NCBI RefSeq assembly: GCF_001050035.1
Contig: NZ_CVTA01000011.1
Span: forward strand, 1-64,000
From: Mycolicibacterium komanii
Lineage (GTDB): Bacteria; Actinomycetota; Actinomycetes; Mycobacteriales; Mycobacteriaceae
Length of the DNA: 64,000 nt
Direction of reading: 5' to 3'
Position 1 is the first letter of the stretch, and the number at the start of each line of letters is the position of its first letter. This document shows positions 51,012 through 59,530 of this stretch, one piece after another. The position numbers were made by a program, and so were the translations under genes. The notes beneath the pieces are model-generated. The model saw only the letters and a list, made by a program, of their open reading frames with translations, made no database searches and had not been told where the DNA came from.

Positions 51012-51497
51012 GTGCCAGAGGACCGCGACGCGCTCGAGGCGGCGATCGCCGCCGACGTGCGGGCGATGAACGCCGAATCCGACGAGATCGGCCGGTTGTT
51101 CGCGAGCCGACATGAGGTCGCGGCCAACGACTTTCGCGCGCTGCTCCATGTGATGGTCGCCGAGACCGAGGGAGCGCCGTTGACTGCGGGGGATCTCCGC
51201 AAGCGAATGGGCATGTCGGCCGCGGCCATCACCTACCTCGTCGAGCGGATGATCGACTCGGGCCACTTCCGGCGCGAATCCGATCCGCGTGACCGCCGGA
51301 AGGTGATCCTGCGGATGGCCGATCATGGAATGGACGTCGCCCGAGGGTTTTTCACCCCGCTCGGGGAAGGCACTCGCGAGGCGTTGGCGGGCCTGCCGGA
51401 TGAGGATCTGACCGCCGCGCATCGCACGTTCGGCGCGCTGATCGAGGCCATGCGCCGGTTCCGCGGCGAGCTCGAACGGTCCGCTATCTCGAGTTGA
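51012..51497 (+). CDS. MarR family transcriptional regulator
   Basis: A 161-residue winged helix-turn-helix protein from GTG 51012. The recognition part is LTAGDLRKRMGMSAAAITYL, followed by DSGHFRRESDPRDRRKVILR, the typical MarR wing with the Asp-x-Arg-Asp-x-Arg-Lys motif. It probably represses the divergent mmpL-P450-ferredoxin unit from the AT-rich gap. The ligand is unknown. A much longer ORF in this frame that begins near 48183 is antisense to the other genes and was rejected. Its 3' end overlaps the antiporter gene by 14 bases. Confidence 0.9.
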   Translation: MPEDRDALEAAIAADVRAMNAESDEIGRLFASRHEVAANDFRALLHVMVAETEGAPLTAGDLRKRMGMSAAAITYLVERMIDSGHFRRESDPRDRRKVILRMADHGMDVARGFFTPLGEGTREALAGLPDEDLTAAHRTFGALIEAMRRFRGELERSAISS

Positions 51498-53085
51498 GGG
51501 TCGCCTCCTCGAGGTCGAGGTTGCGCAGCACCGAGCGCAGCACCTCGTCGTCGATGCGGCCGCCGTCGCGCTCGGCGATGAACGCCGCCCGCTCCGCGGC
51601 CAGCATCTCCAACCGCAGCCGGCGGAACGCCGCGGACGGGCTCTCGTCGGCGCCCGCATCCGTGCCGGTGTCACCGCGGGCGAGCCGCTCGAACGCCGAC
51701 TTGCGCCGCTGGGCGTTCCAGGCGCGCAGCACATCGCCGGCTCTGGCAGGCACCTCGCCGGCCTGGCCGTCGGCCAGCAGCTCCTCGAGCCGCTCGGCGG
51801 CCGCCCGCGACGCCTTGTCCTGCGCCGCCGCTTCGGCGCGGGCGTCGACAGCCGCCTCGTCGCCCGTCACCCCGAGCCGGCGGATCAACCACGGCAGCGT
51901 CAGCCCGTGCAACAACAGCGTGCCGACCACCACGACGAACGTCAGGAACACCAGCTGAGGCCGGCCGGGGAACGGGGCCCCGGACAGCGTCGCGAGCGGA
52001 ACGCCGAACGCGGCGGCCAGCGATACCACGCCGCGCATGCCCGCCCACCCCAGCACGAACACCTGCGCCGGGGTGGGCGCCGGTTCGTCGCGGCGGATCC
52101 GCGGCGAGAGCAGCCGCGGCAGGTACGCGAACAGGTACATCCACACGATCCGCACCACGATGACGGTCGCCACCACCGCCGCGGAGGCGAACGCGATCGT
52201 CGCCGCCGAGATGCCGGCCAGCTCGCTCACCACCTTCGGCAGCTGCAACCCGATCATCAGGAACGCGAACGACTCGAGCACCAGCTGGACGGCCTTCCAC
52301 ACGGCGAAGTCCTGCAGCCGGGTGGCGTAGCCGGCGCGGGTCGACCGCTGCCCGGTGATCAGCGCGGCCACCACGACCGCGAGCACGCCGGAGCCGCCGA
52401 TCTCCTCGGCGGCCAGATAGATCAGGAACGGCGCGACCAGGCCGAGCGCGCTCTCGGCGAGTGGATCGTCGAGGCGCCACCGGATCCACGACAGCAGCGC
52501 CCCCAGCACTGCACCGGCCACGACGCCGCCCGCCGCCGCGAGCGCAAACGTGGTCAGGCCGTCGCCCCAGCTCGTCGCAGCCCCGACGGCCGCGGCGAGC
52601 GCGACTTTGTAGGCGGTCAGCGCGGTCGCGTCGTTGAGCAGGCTCTCGCCGCCGAGCAGCGTCATCGTGCGGCGCGGCAGCCCCACGCGCCGGCCGACCG
52701 CGGTGGCCGACACCGCGTCGGGCGGGGCGACGATCGCGCCCAGCGTCAGGGCGGCGGGGATCGTCAACTCCGGGACGGTGTGGAAGGCGACCACGCCGAC
52801 CGCGACCGTCGTCGCCAGCGGCAGGCCGACCGCCAACAGCGCGATCGGGCGCACGTTGCGGCGCAGGGCCAGGTAGCTGCTCTCGATGCCTGCCGACCAC
52901 AACAGCGGCGGCAGGATCACGAAGAGCACCAGATCCGGGTCGAGTTCGATCTCGCCCAGGCCGGGGATCAGGCCGGCCACGAGTCCGGCGACGACGAGCG
53001 CGAGCGGTGCCGACAGGTCGAATCGGCGCGCCAGCGCCGCCAGCAGCACCGACACCACGAGAACCGCGAGCAGTGAGGCACCCAC
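51484..53085 (-). CDS. CPA1-type Na+/H+ antiporter
   Basis: A 533-residue transporter. About 12 transmembrane helices fill the first 420 residues. The CPA1 signature ALTLGAIVAPPDAVSATAVG and GGESLLNDATALT are clear, and GWAGMRGVVSLAAA lies near 370. The cytoplasmic C-terminal part is charged and helical. It exchanges Na+ (or K+) for protons. GTG 53085 was chosen because GGAGGG (AAAGGAGG type) lies 10 bases upstream; the very long upstream ORF crosses the divergent purT gene and is false. Confidence 0.9.
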   Translation of the reverse strand: MGASLLAVLVVSVLLAALARRFDLSAPLALVVAGLVAGLIPGLGEIELDPDLVLFVILPPLLWSAGIESSYLALRRNVRPIALLAVGLPLATTVAVGVVAFHTVPELTIPAALTLGAIVAPPDAVSATAVGRRVGLPRRTMTLLGGESLLNDATALTAYKVALAAAVGAATSWGDGLTTFALAAAGGVVAGAVLGALLSWIRWRLDDPLAESALGLVAPFLIYLAAEEIGGSGVLAVVVAALITGQRSTRAGYATRLQDFAVWKAVQLVLESFAFLMIGLQLPKVVSELAGISAATIAFASAAVVATVIVVRIVWMYLFAYLPRLLSPRIRRDEPAPTPAQVFVLGWAGMRGVVSLAAAFGVPLATLSGAPFPGRPQLVFLTFVVVVGTLLLHGLTLPWLIRRLGVTGDEAAVDARAEAAAQDKASRAAAERLEELLADGQAGEVPARAGDVLRAWNAQRRKSAFERLARGDTGTDAGADESPSAAFRRLRLEMLAAERAAFIAERDGGRIDDEVLRSVLRNLDLEEATLNSR

Positions 53086-53208
53086 GATGCCGAGCCCTCC
53101 TTTCCGCCGCCCGTATGTTGGTCGGCATGCTGAGCAGATCACGTCCGCGTGACGTCCGCTCGACGGCGTTACCGGGTACGCGATGACGTCTGGCAGGCTG
53201 GATCCCCG

Positions 53209-54462
53209 ATGACTGATACCCCTGACGCAGCGGCCGATCCCGGCGATCCGGTGACCGATCCCGAACCGGTCGCCGGCACGCCCGACGCCTCGTCGGTGAT
53301 GCTGCTCGGCTCCGGTGAACTGAGCCGCGAGCTGGCGCTGGCGTTCCAGCGGTTGGGCACCGAGGTCATCGCGGTGGACCGCTACGCCGACGCCCCGGCG
53401 CACGGTGTCGCCGACCGGCCCGTCGTGGCGAAGATGAACGACGCGGAGGAACTGACCGCGCTCATCGAGAGGGAGAACCCGCGCTACGTGGTGGCCGAGG
53501 CGGGCGTCATCGCCGCCGATGCGCTGATCGCGATCGCCGAGCGCGGCGCCGCGGAGGTGTTCCCGACACCGCGCAGCACCCGGTTGTCGCTGGACCGGGA
53601 AGGCCTGCGCCGGTTGGCCTCCGACGAGCTGGGGCTGCCGACCGCCCCGTTCTGGTTCGCGGGATCGGCCGAGGAACTGAGTGCGGTCGCGCAGCACGCC
53701 GGTTTCCCGTTGGTGGTCAAGCCGGTCGCTTCGGCCGTGGGCGAAGGGGAGTCGGTGCTGGTGCGCGCCGAGGACGTCGAGCCTGCGTGGCAGCGCGCGG
53801 TGGCCGCCGGCCGAATCCCGAGCGGCCGCGTGATGGTCGAGTCGGTGGTCGAGATCGATTTCGAGGTCACGCTGCTGACCATCCGCACGGTCGGGGCGAC
53901 CGGACCGGCGGTGCACTTCTGTGAGCCGATCGGGCACCGCGAGGCCGACGGCGGCGTGCTCGAGTCGTGGCAGCCGCAGCGGCTGAGGCCCGCCGCGCTG
54001 GACGCCGCGAAGTCGATCGCCGCGCGGATCATGAACTCGCTGGGCGGGCGAGGGGTGTTCGGTGTCGAGATGATGGTGCGCGGGGACGAGGTCTACTTCG
54101 ACACCGTGCGCCCGCGCCCGCACGACAGCGGCCTGGTCACGCTGCGCTCGCAGCGACTTTCGGAGTTCGAGCTGCACGCCCGCGCAATTCTGGGGCTGCC
54201 GGTCGACACGATCATGATCTCGCCCGCCGCCGCGGAGGTCGTTTACGCGGGCGCTGAGGCGACGCCGGCGGCCGGCCGGGATCCGCAGGCGGTGCTGGCC
54301 GAGGCGCTGGCGGTGGCCGAGAGCGACGTCGCGCTGTTCAACCGTCCCGACGAGACCGAGGCCAGGCGGCGGCTCGCGGTGGCGCTGGCCACGGCGCCGG
54401 ATCCGATCGTCGCTCGTGACCGCGCGCGTCGCGTCACGGCCGCGCTGCGCAGGCTCTGGTAG
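53209..54462 (+). CDS. purT: Formate-dependent phosphoribosylglycinamide formyltransferase PurT
   Basis: A 417-residue ATP-grasp enzyme. It uses formate and ATP to formylate GAR, an alternative to PurN in purine synthesis. The N-terminal part (LLGSGELSRELALAFQRLG) is the GAR-binding Rossmann-like domain. FPLVVKPVASAVGEGESVL carries the ATP-grasp Lys, and GRGVFGVEMMVRGDEVYF and RPRPHDSG are metal and phosphate contacts. ATG 53209 is used rather than the ORF start at 53149. It corresponds to Rv0389 and is divergent from the antiporter. Confidence 0.93.
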   Translation: MTDTPDAAADPGDPVTDPEPVAGTPDASSVMLLGSGELSRELALAFQRLGTEVIAVDRYADAPAHGVADRPVVAKMNDAEELTALIERENPRYVVAEAGVIAADALIAIAERGAAEVFPTPRSTRLSLDREGLRRLASDELGLPTAPFWFAGSAEELSAVAQHAGFPLVVKPVASAVGEGESVLVRAEDVEPAWQRAVAAGRIPSGRVMVESVVEIDFEVTLLTIRTVGATGPAVHFCEPIGHREADGGVLESWQPQRLRPAALDAAKSIAARIMNSLGGRGVFGVEMMVRGDEVYFDTVRPRPHDSGLVTLRSQRLSEFELHARAILGLPVDTIMISPAAAEVVYAGAEATPAAGRDPQAVLAEALAVAESDVALFNRPDETEARRRLAVALATAPDPIVARDRARRVTAALRRLW

Positions 54463-54464
54463 CG

Positions 54465-54911
54465 GTGTCGGATTCGGAGGCCACCCCCGGTGACCGCCCG
54501 ACGGCGGCGCCGTTTCTGATCGCACTCACAATCTTTGTGCTCGTGGTGATCGCAATCTGGCTGCTGAACCTGTTCGACGACCGAGACGAGCCCGCCGACC
54601 AGCAGGTGGCCCGCGCCGCCGTCGGACAGAACGACGCTCTGCAGCGGCAGAACTACTCCGACTTCCGGGGCTACACCTGTCCGGCGCACGCCGCCGACGA
54701 GGCTGAAGTCCTTGCTGCCCAGCGTGATTCCGTCGCCCAGCGCGGCGAACGCTTCGTCGACGACGTCACCGATGTCGCGATCGACGGTGACCGCGCCACC
54801 GCGAAGGTGACCTACCACTTCGACAGGGCACCCGACGACAAGAAGGTCCTCGACATGACCTTCATCCGCGACGGCGATGCGTGGAAGGTCTGTTCCCCCG
54901 GTCCCAGGTAG
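54465..54911 (+). CDS. Small membrane-anchored protein, DUF4878-type
   Basis: A 148-residue protein with one transmembrane helix (about 17-38, FLIALTIFVLVVIAIWLLNL) and an extracytoplasmic alpha-beta domain (VARAAVGQNDALQRQNYSDF, then VLDMTFIRDGDAWKVC). The same domain organisation appears in the Rv0361-like protein (40986) and the secreted protein (27190) of this window. GTG 54465 lies 2 bases after the purT stop. Function unknown. Confidence 0.75.
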   Translation: MSDSEATPGDRPTAAPFLIALTIFVLVVIAIWLLNLFDDRDEPADQQVARAAVGQNDALQRQNYSDFRGYTCPAHAADEAEVLAAQRDSVAQRGERFVDDVTDVAIDGDRATAKVTYHFDRAPDDKKVLDMTFIRDGDAWKVCSPGPR

Positions 54912-54931
54912 CTGTGGGACACTCAACGACC

Positions 54932-55351
54932 GTGAGTTACGCCGGAGACATCACGCCCGAAGAGGCCTGGAAGCTGCTGACCGGCACCCCCAACGCGGTG
55001 CTGGTGGACTGCCGCACCGACGCCGAGTGGCGCTTCGTCGGCGTCCCCGACCTGTCGTCGCTGCAGCGCGAGGTCGTGTTCATCGAGTGGAACCGCACCG
55101 ACGGCACCCACAACGACGCGTTCGTCGACGAGCTGCGCCGCGAGATCCCCGACACCGGTACGGAGGCCGGGCCGGTCGTGTTCCTGTGTCGCTCGGGCAA
55201 CCGGTCGATCGGCGCGGCCGAGGCCGCCACCGAGGCCGGAATCGCGCCGTCGTACAACGTGCTCGACGGCTTCGAGGGCCACCTCGACGAGGAGGGACAC
55301 CGCGGTGGGACCGGATGGAAGGCCGTCGGACTCCCCTGGAAGCAGTCATGA
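54932..55351 (+). CDS. Rhodanese-like sulfurtransferase (Rv0390-like)
   Basis: A 139-residue single-domain rhodanese. The family elements VLVDCRTDAEWRFVGVPDL and the active loop CRSGNRS (Cys nucleophile) are intact. It moves sulfur from persulfides or thiosulfate to acceptors. GTG 54932 was selected over the ORF start at 54881, which lies inside the previous gene. Its stop overlaps the metZ start (ATGA), so it is likely co-translated with metZ, a sulfide-assimilating enzyme; a supply of sulfur for homocysteine synthesis is a plausible link. Confidence 0.88.
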   Translation: MSYAGDITPEEAWKLLTGTPNAVLVDCRTDAEWRFVGVPDLSSLQREVVFIEWNRTDGTHNDAFVDELRREIPDTGTEAGPVVFLCRSGNRSIGAAEAATEAGIAPSYNVLDGFEGHLDEEGHRGGTGWKAVGLPWKQS

Positions 55352-56577
55352 GTTCCACCAATCCGGAGAACCCGGTTCCGTCCGTCCGCACCCCCGCGGA
55401 GCTGCCGGACGGGGTCAGCCAGGCGACCATCGGCGTGCGCGGCGGACTGTTGCGGTCGGAATTCGAGGAGACCGCCGAGGGGCTGTTCCTCACGTCGGGC
55501 TATGTCTATGCCTCCGCCGCCGACGCCGAGAAGGCGTTCACCGGTGAGATCGACCGCTATGTGTATTCGCGCTACGGCAACCCGACCATCTCGATGTTCG
55601 AGGAGCGGCTGCGCCTGATCGAGGGTGCGCCCGCCTGTTTCGCGACCGCGACGGGTATGGCGGCGGTGTTCACGTCGCTCGGGGCGTTGCTGGGGGCCGG
55701 CGACCGGCTGGTCGCCGCGCGCAGCCTCTTCGGCTCGTGCTTCGTGGTGTGCAACGAGATCCTGCCGCGGTGGGGTGTGGAGACGGTGTTCGTCGACGGT
55801 GACGACCTGTCCCAGTGGGAGGAGGCGCTGTCGGTACCCACCCAGGCGGTGTTCTTCGAGACACCGTCGAACCCGATGCAGTCGCTGGTGGACATCGCTG
55901 CGGTGTGCGACCTCGCTCACGCCGCGGGCGCAAAGGTCGTGCTGGACAACGTGTTCGCGACTCCGATCCTGCAGCAGGGCTTCCCGCTCGGGGTCGACGT
56001 CGTCGTGTACTCGGGCACCAAGCACATCGACGGGCAGGGCCGCGTGCTCGGCGGCGCGATCCTCGGCGACGAGCAGTACATCGACGAGCCGGTGCAGAAG
56101 TTGATGCGGCACACCGGCCCCGCGCTGAGCCCGTTCAACGCGTGGACGCTACTCAAGGGACTCGAGACGCTCGCGGTGCGCGTGGACTACCAGAACGCGT
56201 CGGCGCAGCGGATCGCCGAGTTCCTCGAGAACCATCCCGGTGTGAGCTGGGTGCGCTACCCGTTCCTGGAGTCGCACCCGCAGTACGACCTGGCCAAGCG
56301 CCAGATGACCGGTGGCGGAACCGTTGTCACGTTCGAGGTCAAGGGCGGGACGAAGGAGCGAGCGTTCGAGGTGCTCGACAAGCTGCGCATCGTCGACATC
56401 TCGAACAACCTTGGCGACGCCAAGTCGTTGATCACCCATCCGGCGACCACCACGCACCGCGCGATGGGTCCGGAGGGCCGCGCCGCGATCGGGCTCGGCG
56501 ACGGCGTAGCGCGAATCTCGGTGGGCCTGGAGGGAACCGACGACCTGCTGGCCGATCTCGACCAGGCGCTGCGTTAA
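55348..56577 (+). CDS. metZ: O-succinylhomoserine sulfhydrylase
   Basis: A 409-residue PLP enzyme of the Cys/Met metabolism family. It forms homocysteine from O-succinyl- (or O-acetyl-) homoserine and sulfide. The PLP Lys lies in VVVYSGTKHIDGQGR near 220-234. YSRYGNPTISMFEERL is near 73, ETPSNPMQSLVDI near 172 and SLITHPATTTH near 360. It corresponds to Rv0391. It overlaps the rhodanese gene by 4 bases and is followed directly by a small hypothetical gene. Confidence 0.94.
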   Translation: MSSTNPENPVPSVRTPAELPDGVSQATIGVRGGLLRSEFEETAEGLFLTSGYVYASAADAEKAFTGEIDRYVYSRYGNPTISMFEERLRLIEGAPACFATATGMAAVFTSLGALLGAGDRLVAARSLFGSCFVVCNEILPRWGVETVFVDGDDLSQWEEALSVPTQAVFFETPSNPMQSLVDIAAVCDLAHAAGAKVVLDNVFATPILQQGFPLGVDVVVYSGTKHIDGQGRVLGGAILGDEQYIDEPVQKLMRHTGPALSPFNAWTLLKGLETLAVRVDYQNASAQRIAEFLENHPGVSWVRYPFLESHPQYDLAKRQMTGGGTVVTFEVKGGTKERAFEVLDKLRIVDISNNLGDAKSLITHPATTTHRAMGPEGRAAIGLGDGVARISVGLEGTDDLLADLDQALR

Positions 56578-56994
56578 GTGTCGAAGCGCAGCGACGCGAA
56601 GAAGGCCCGCCGCCGTAAGCGGCAGGCTGCCCGCAACGAGCGCTGGGTCCCCGACAACGTGATGGAGTCGCTGACCGAGGAGACTACGACCGCAGCGGTG
56701 CTGGAGGCCTTCGATACGCGAATCACCGAGCGGGGCTGGGTGTTCGACGACGAGCTCTCCGACGAGGAGTCCGCGCTGTGGTTCTACCCGCCGTCAGAGG
56801 CCGACGTTCCGGACGAGGACTTGGTCTCCGTCACGACCGTGGTGCTGACCGCTGACGATGCCGCCGATGTCGCGCACGTGGTGTTCGTCGGGACGGCCGA
56901 CGACTACCAGTTCAACTTCGACGAGCTGTTCGAGTGCCTCGACGTCGTCGAGGCCTACCGGCTGGGCGACGCGGCGCCGACGTTCCCCGTCTAG
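56578..56994 (+). CDS. Conserved hypothetical protein
   Basis: A 138-residue protein with a very basic first ~20 residues (SDAKKARRRKRQAARNER) followed by an acidic domain rich in Asp and Glu (VFDDELSDEESALWFYPPSE). No known motif was recognised. It starts with GTG on the base after the metZ stop, so expression is coupled. The charged N-terminus could bind nucleic acid, but this is only an inference. It is convergent with an SDR gene four bases on. Confidence 0.65.
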   Translation: MSKRSDAKKARRRKRQAARNERWVPDNVMESLTEETTTAAVLEAFDTRITERGWVFDDELSDEESALWFYPPSEADVPDEDLVSVTTVVLTADDAADVAHVVFVGTADDYQFNFDELFECLDVVEAYRLGDAAPTFPV

Positions 56995-56997
56995 CGC

Positions 56998-57849
56998 TCA
57001 GTCCTCGACGACGCCCTGCGCGGCGCGCGCCCGATCCTCATACGTCTTACGTGCGCTCGTGTCGAAGTCGAGGAACACCCGGTCCAGCCCCAGCTTGTTG
57101 TTGAGCCAGCGACGTCCGCGCGGGCCGAGCAGCTGCGCGGCCTGGGCGGTGAAGCGCAGCGGAGTCGGCACGGACACATGGGTTTTCGGCTTGTCGAGGG
57201 TCTTGACGATCGCCGCGGCGATCTCCTCGGGCTCCACCGGCTTGATCGCCCCGCCGCTCTTTGTGCCGGAGATCAGCTCGGTGTTGGTGAACGGCGGCAT
57301 GATCACCGACACGTCGACGTTGTGCGGCGCGACCTCGTCGGCCAGCGCGGCCGTCAACCCGACCACGCCGAACTTCGCGCCGACGTAGACGACTTGACCC
57401 GGCACCGGGATCAGCCCCGACAGCGAGGCGATGTTGATGATGTGGCCGCTGCGCCGCGCGATCATGTCCGGCAGCACGAGCTGACACCCGGCGATCACGC
57501 CGTACAGGTTGACCTCGAGGCTCGAGCGGATCGACTGTTCGGTCTCGTCGACGAAGGGGCCGATCGGCATGACGCCGGCGTTGTTGATCAGTACGTCGAT
57601 GCGTCCGCCGCCATCGGTGCGGGCCTTGTCGAGGAAGGCGGAGAACGATTCGCGGTCGGTGACGTCGAGCGGGTAGCCCGACACCGGACCGAGCTTGGTC
57701 AGCTGTGCGACCGCCGACTCCTGCAATGCCACGTCACGGTCGCCGATGACGACGCGGGCACCGCGGGCCAGCAGCGCCTTCGCGGTCGCATAGCCGATGC
57801 CGCGGGCAGCACCGGTGATCGCGATGGTCTTGCCCCTGATGTTGTCCAT
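56998..57849 (-). CDS. SDR family oxidoreductase
   Basis: A 283-residue short-chain dehydrogenase with TGAARGIGYATAKALLARGA (NAD(P) motif), INNAGVMPIG and YVGAK (Tyr-x3-Lys) in order. The C-terminal extension after about 220 (LLGPRGRRWLNNKLGLDRVF) is typical of a mycobacterial SDR group. ATG 57849 was chosen over 57936: the longer form would run through a 28-base palindrome. TAAAGT lies 8 bases upstream of ATG, so the mRNA may be leaderless. The substrate is unknown. Confidence 0.88.
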   Translation of the reverse strand: MDNIRGKTIAITGAARGIGYATAKALLARGARVVIGDRDVALQESAVAQLTKLGPVSGYPLDVTDRESFSAFLDKARTDGGGRIDVLINNAGVMPIGPFVDETEQSIRSSLEVNLYGVIAGCQLVLPDMIARRSGHIINIASLSGLIPVPGQVVYVGAKFGVVGLTAALADEVAPHNVDVSVIMPPFTNTELISGTKSGGAIKPVEPEEIAAAIVKTLDKPKTHVSVPTPLRFTAQAAQLLGPRGRRWLNNKLGLDRVFLDFDTSARKTYEDRARAAQGVVED

Positions 57850-57852
57850 GCG

Positions 57853-57880
57853 GCCAAACTTTACACGTGTCAAGTTTGGC
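57853..57880. promoter_or_regulatory. 28-bp palindromic operator at the SDR start
   Basis: GCCAAACTT, a 10-base centre, then AAGTTTGGC. The centre (tACACGTGTc) is itself palindromic. The site begins 4 bases upstream of the SDR ATG and covers the putative TAAAGT -10. It also lies in the gap shared with the GNAT/LLM operon. Confidence 0.75.
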
Positions 57881-57965
57881 GGGGAAGTGGGCGTTTTTCG
57901 GATCAGGGTGAGCAGATGTGCGGCACCGGAATGCATGCGACCGGTTCGCGTTGGACAGTTAGGTG

Positions 57966-58454
57966 ATGCCCGTGTCGACCCAGCTCAAGTTCGTCGCAGT
58001 CCGCCAGGACGACCCCTTGGTGGAGCCGCTGCTGGCCGAGTTGACCGTCGAGTATTCGAAGCGCTACGGCCCGCCCGAAGACACCGTGAGCAGGTGGCTG
58101 CGCGGGCATCCGGCCGACGAGTTCGCCCCGCCCGACGGCGACCTGGTGGTCGGGCTGCTCGACGACCGGCCCGTCACCGGCGGTGCGTTCTGCCGGTTCG
58201 ACGACATCACCGCCGAACTCAAGCGGATCTGGACCGACAGCCGGCACCGGCAACAGGGCCTGGCCAAGGCGCTGCTCGTCGAGCTCGAGGCCCGGATCGT
58301 CGCCCGCGGATATCGACGGGTGTACCTCACCACCGGCGACCGCCAACCCGAGGCGGAGGCGCTGTACGAATCGGCGGGCTATGAGCGGTTGACCGATCCG
58401 CTACCCGCCGAGGGCGATGTCTTCCCCGTGGCGTTCGTCAAGGTGCTGCGATGA
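57966..58454 (+). CDS. GNAT family N-acetyltransferase
   Basis: A 162-residue acetyltransferase. The acetyl-CoA loop reads RIWTDSRHRQQGLAKALL (Arg/Gln-x-x-Gly-x-Gly/Ala), preceded by strand GAFCRFDDITAELK and followed by GYRRVYLTTGDRQPEAEALY. The acceptor is unknown. ATG 57966 is used; GTG 57963 immediately before it is an alternative. The LLM gene at 58451 overlaps the stop (ATGA). It is the first gene of a four-gene operon. Confidence 0.85.
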   Translation: MPVSTQLKFVAVRQDDPLVEPLLAELTVEYSKRYGPPEDTVSRWLRGHPADEFAPPDGDLVVGLLDDRPVTGGAFCRFDDITAELKRIWTDSRHRQQGLAKALLVELEARIVARGYRRVYLTTGDRQPEAEALYESAGYERLTDPLPAEGDVFPVAFVKVLR

Positions 58455-59530
58455 GCGAGCACGTCCACCTCGCGGTCGCACTCGACGGGTACGGGTGGCA
58501 TCCGGAGGCGTGGCGGCACACCCCGGACGGGTCACCGGTCACCAGCGGACGGCAGTGGGCCGACGCGGCGCTCACCGCCGAACGCGGACTGCTCGACTTC
58601 GTGACCTTCGACGACGCGCTGACCCCGCAGCGGCGTCGTCGTCCCGACATCGAACCGCAATGGCTGGCGGGCCGCCCCGACGCCGTCATGGTCGCCGCCC
58701 GGGTCGCGCCGGTGACTCGGCACGTCGGCCTGGTGCCCGTCGCGACCGTCACCCACACCGAACCGTTTCATGTGTCGAAAGCCATTGCGACGCTGGACTT
58801 CATCTCCCACGGCCGAGCGGGCTGGCAGGTCCGGGTCAGCGGTACGGACCACGAGGCGCAGTTGTTCGGCCGTCGCGACGTGCGCGGCGCCGATTTGCTC
58901 GGGGAGGCCGCGGACGCCGTGGAGGTCACCCGGCGGCTCTGGGACAGCTGGGAGGACGACGCGGTGATCCGCGATGTGGCGTCGGGCCGGTACGTCGATC
59001 GGGACAAGCTGCACTACGTCGACTTCGTTGGTGACCACTTCTCGGTCAAGGGCCCGTCCATCACCCCGCGCCCGCCGCAGGGCCAGCCCGTCGTCACCGC
59101 CCTCGCGCACACGCCGCAGGTGTACGAATTCGCCGCCCGCAGCGCCGATCTGGTGTTCATCACGCCGGGAGACGACGCCGACCTGTCCGCCCTGCTCGAA
59201 CGAGTGGCACGGAGCGGTCTGAAGGTGTACGCCGACGTGTACGCCTCGTTCTCCGGGGTCGTCGACGCGCGGTCGGACGCGGCGATCTTCGACGGAACAC
59301 CGACCGAACTGGTCGACCTGATCCTGCGCTGGCACGATCGCGGGCTCGACGGTGTGCGGCTGCGTCCCGCGGTCCACGCGCTCGACCTGCCGATCATCGT
59401 CGACGAGGTGGTGCCGATACTGCAGGACAAGGGTGTGTTCCGCATCGCCTACCGCGATGGCGAGACGCTGCGTTCCCGGCTCGGTCTCCCAGTCGCGGTG
59501 AACCGCTATGCGAGAGCGGGGCAGCCATGA
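58451..59530 (+). CDS. LLM class flavin-dependent oxidoreductase
   Basis: A 359-residue TIM-barrel protein of the luciferase-like superfamily. Features are LDFVTFDDAL near the N-terminus, ATLDFISHGRAGWQVRVSG, and GQPVVTALAHTPQVYEFAAR; sequence ends in a typical helix. It would use FMNH2 (or F420H2) for mono-oxygenation or reduction. It overlaps the GNAT gene upstream and the next LLM gene (ATGA) downstream. The second-half sequence VFITPGDDADLSALLERVA is divergent. Substrate unknown. Confidence 0.85.
   Translation: MSEHVHLAVALDGYGWHPEAWRHTPDGSPVTSGRQWADAALTAERGLLDFVTFDDALTPQRRRRPDIEPQWLAGRPDAVMVAARVAPVTRHVGLVPVATVTHTEPFHVSKAIATLDFISHGRAGWQVRVSGTDHEAQLFGRRDVRGADLLGEAADAVEVTRRLWDSWEDDAVIRDVASGRYVDRDKLHYVDFVGDHFSVKGPSITPRPPQGQPVVTALAHTPQVYEFAARSADLVFITPGDDADLSALLERVARSGLKVYADVYASFSGVVDARSDAAIFDGTPTELVDLILRWHDRGLDGVRLRPAVHALDLPIIVDEVVPILQDKGVFRIAYRDGETLRSRLGLPVAVNRYARAGQP

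Noticed and set aside
53086..54525. N-terminal extension of the antiporter across purT
   Set aside because: The extension is antisense to purT, low in complexity, and has no family match. A ribosome site supports GTG 53085.
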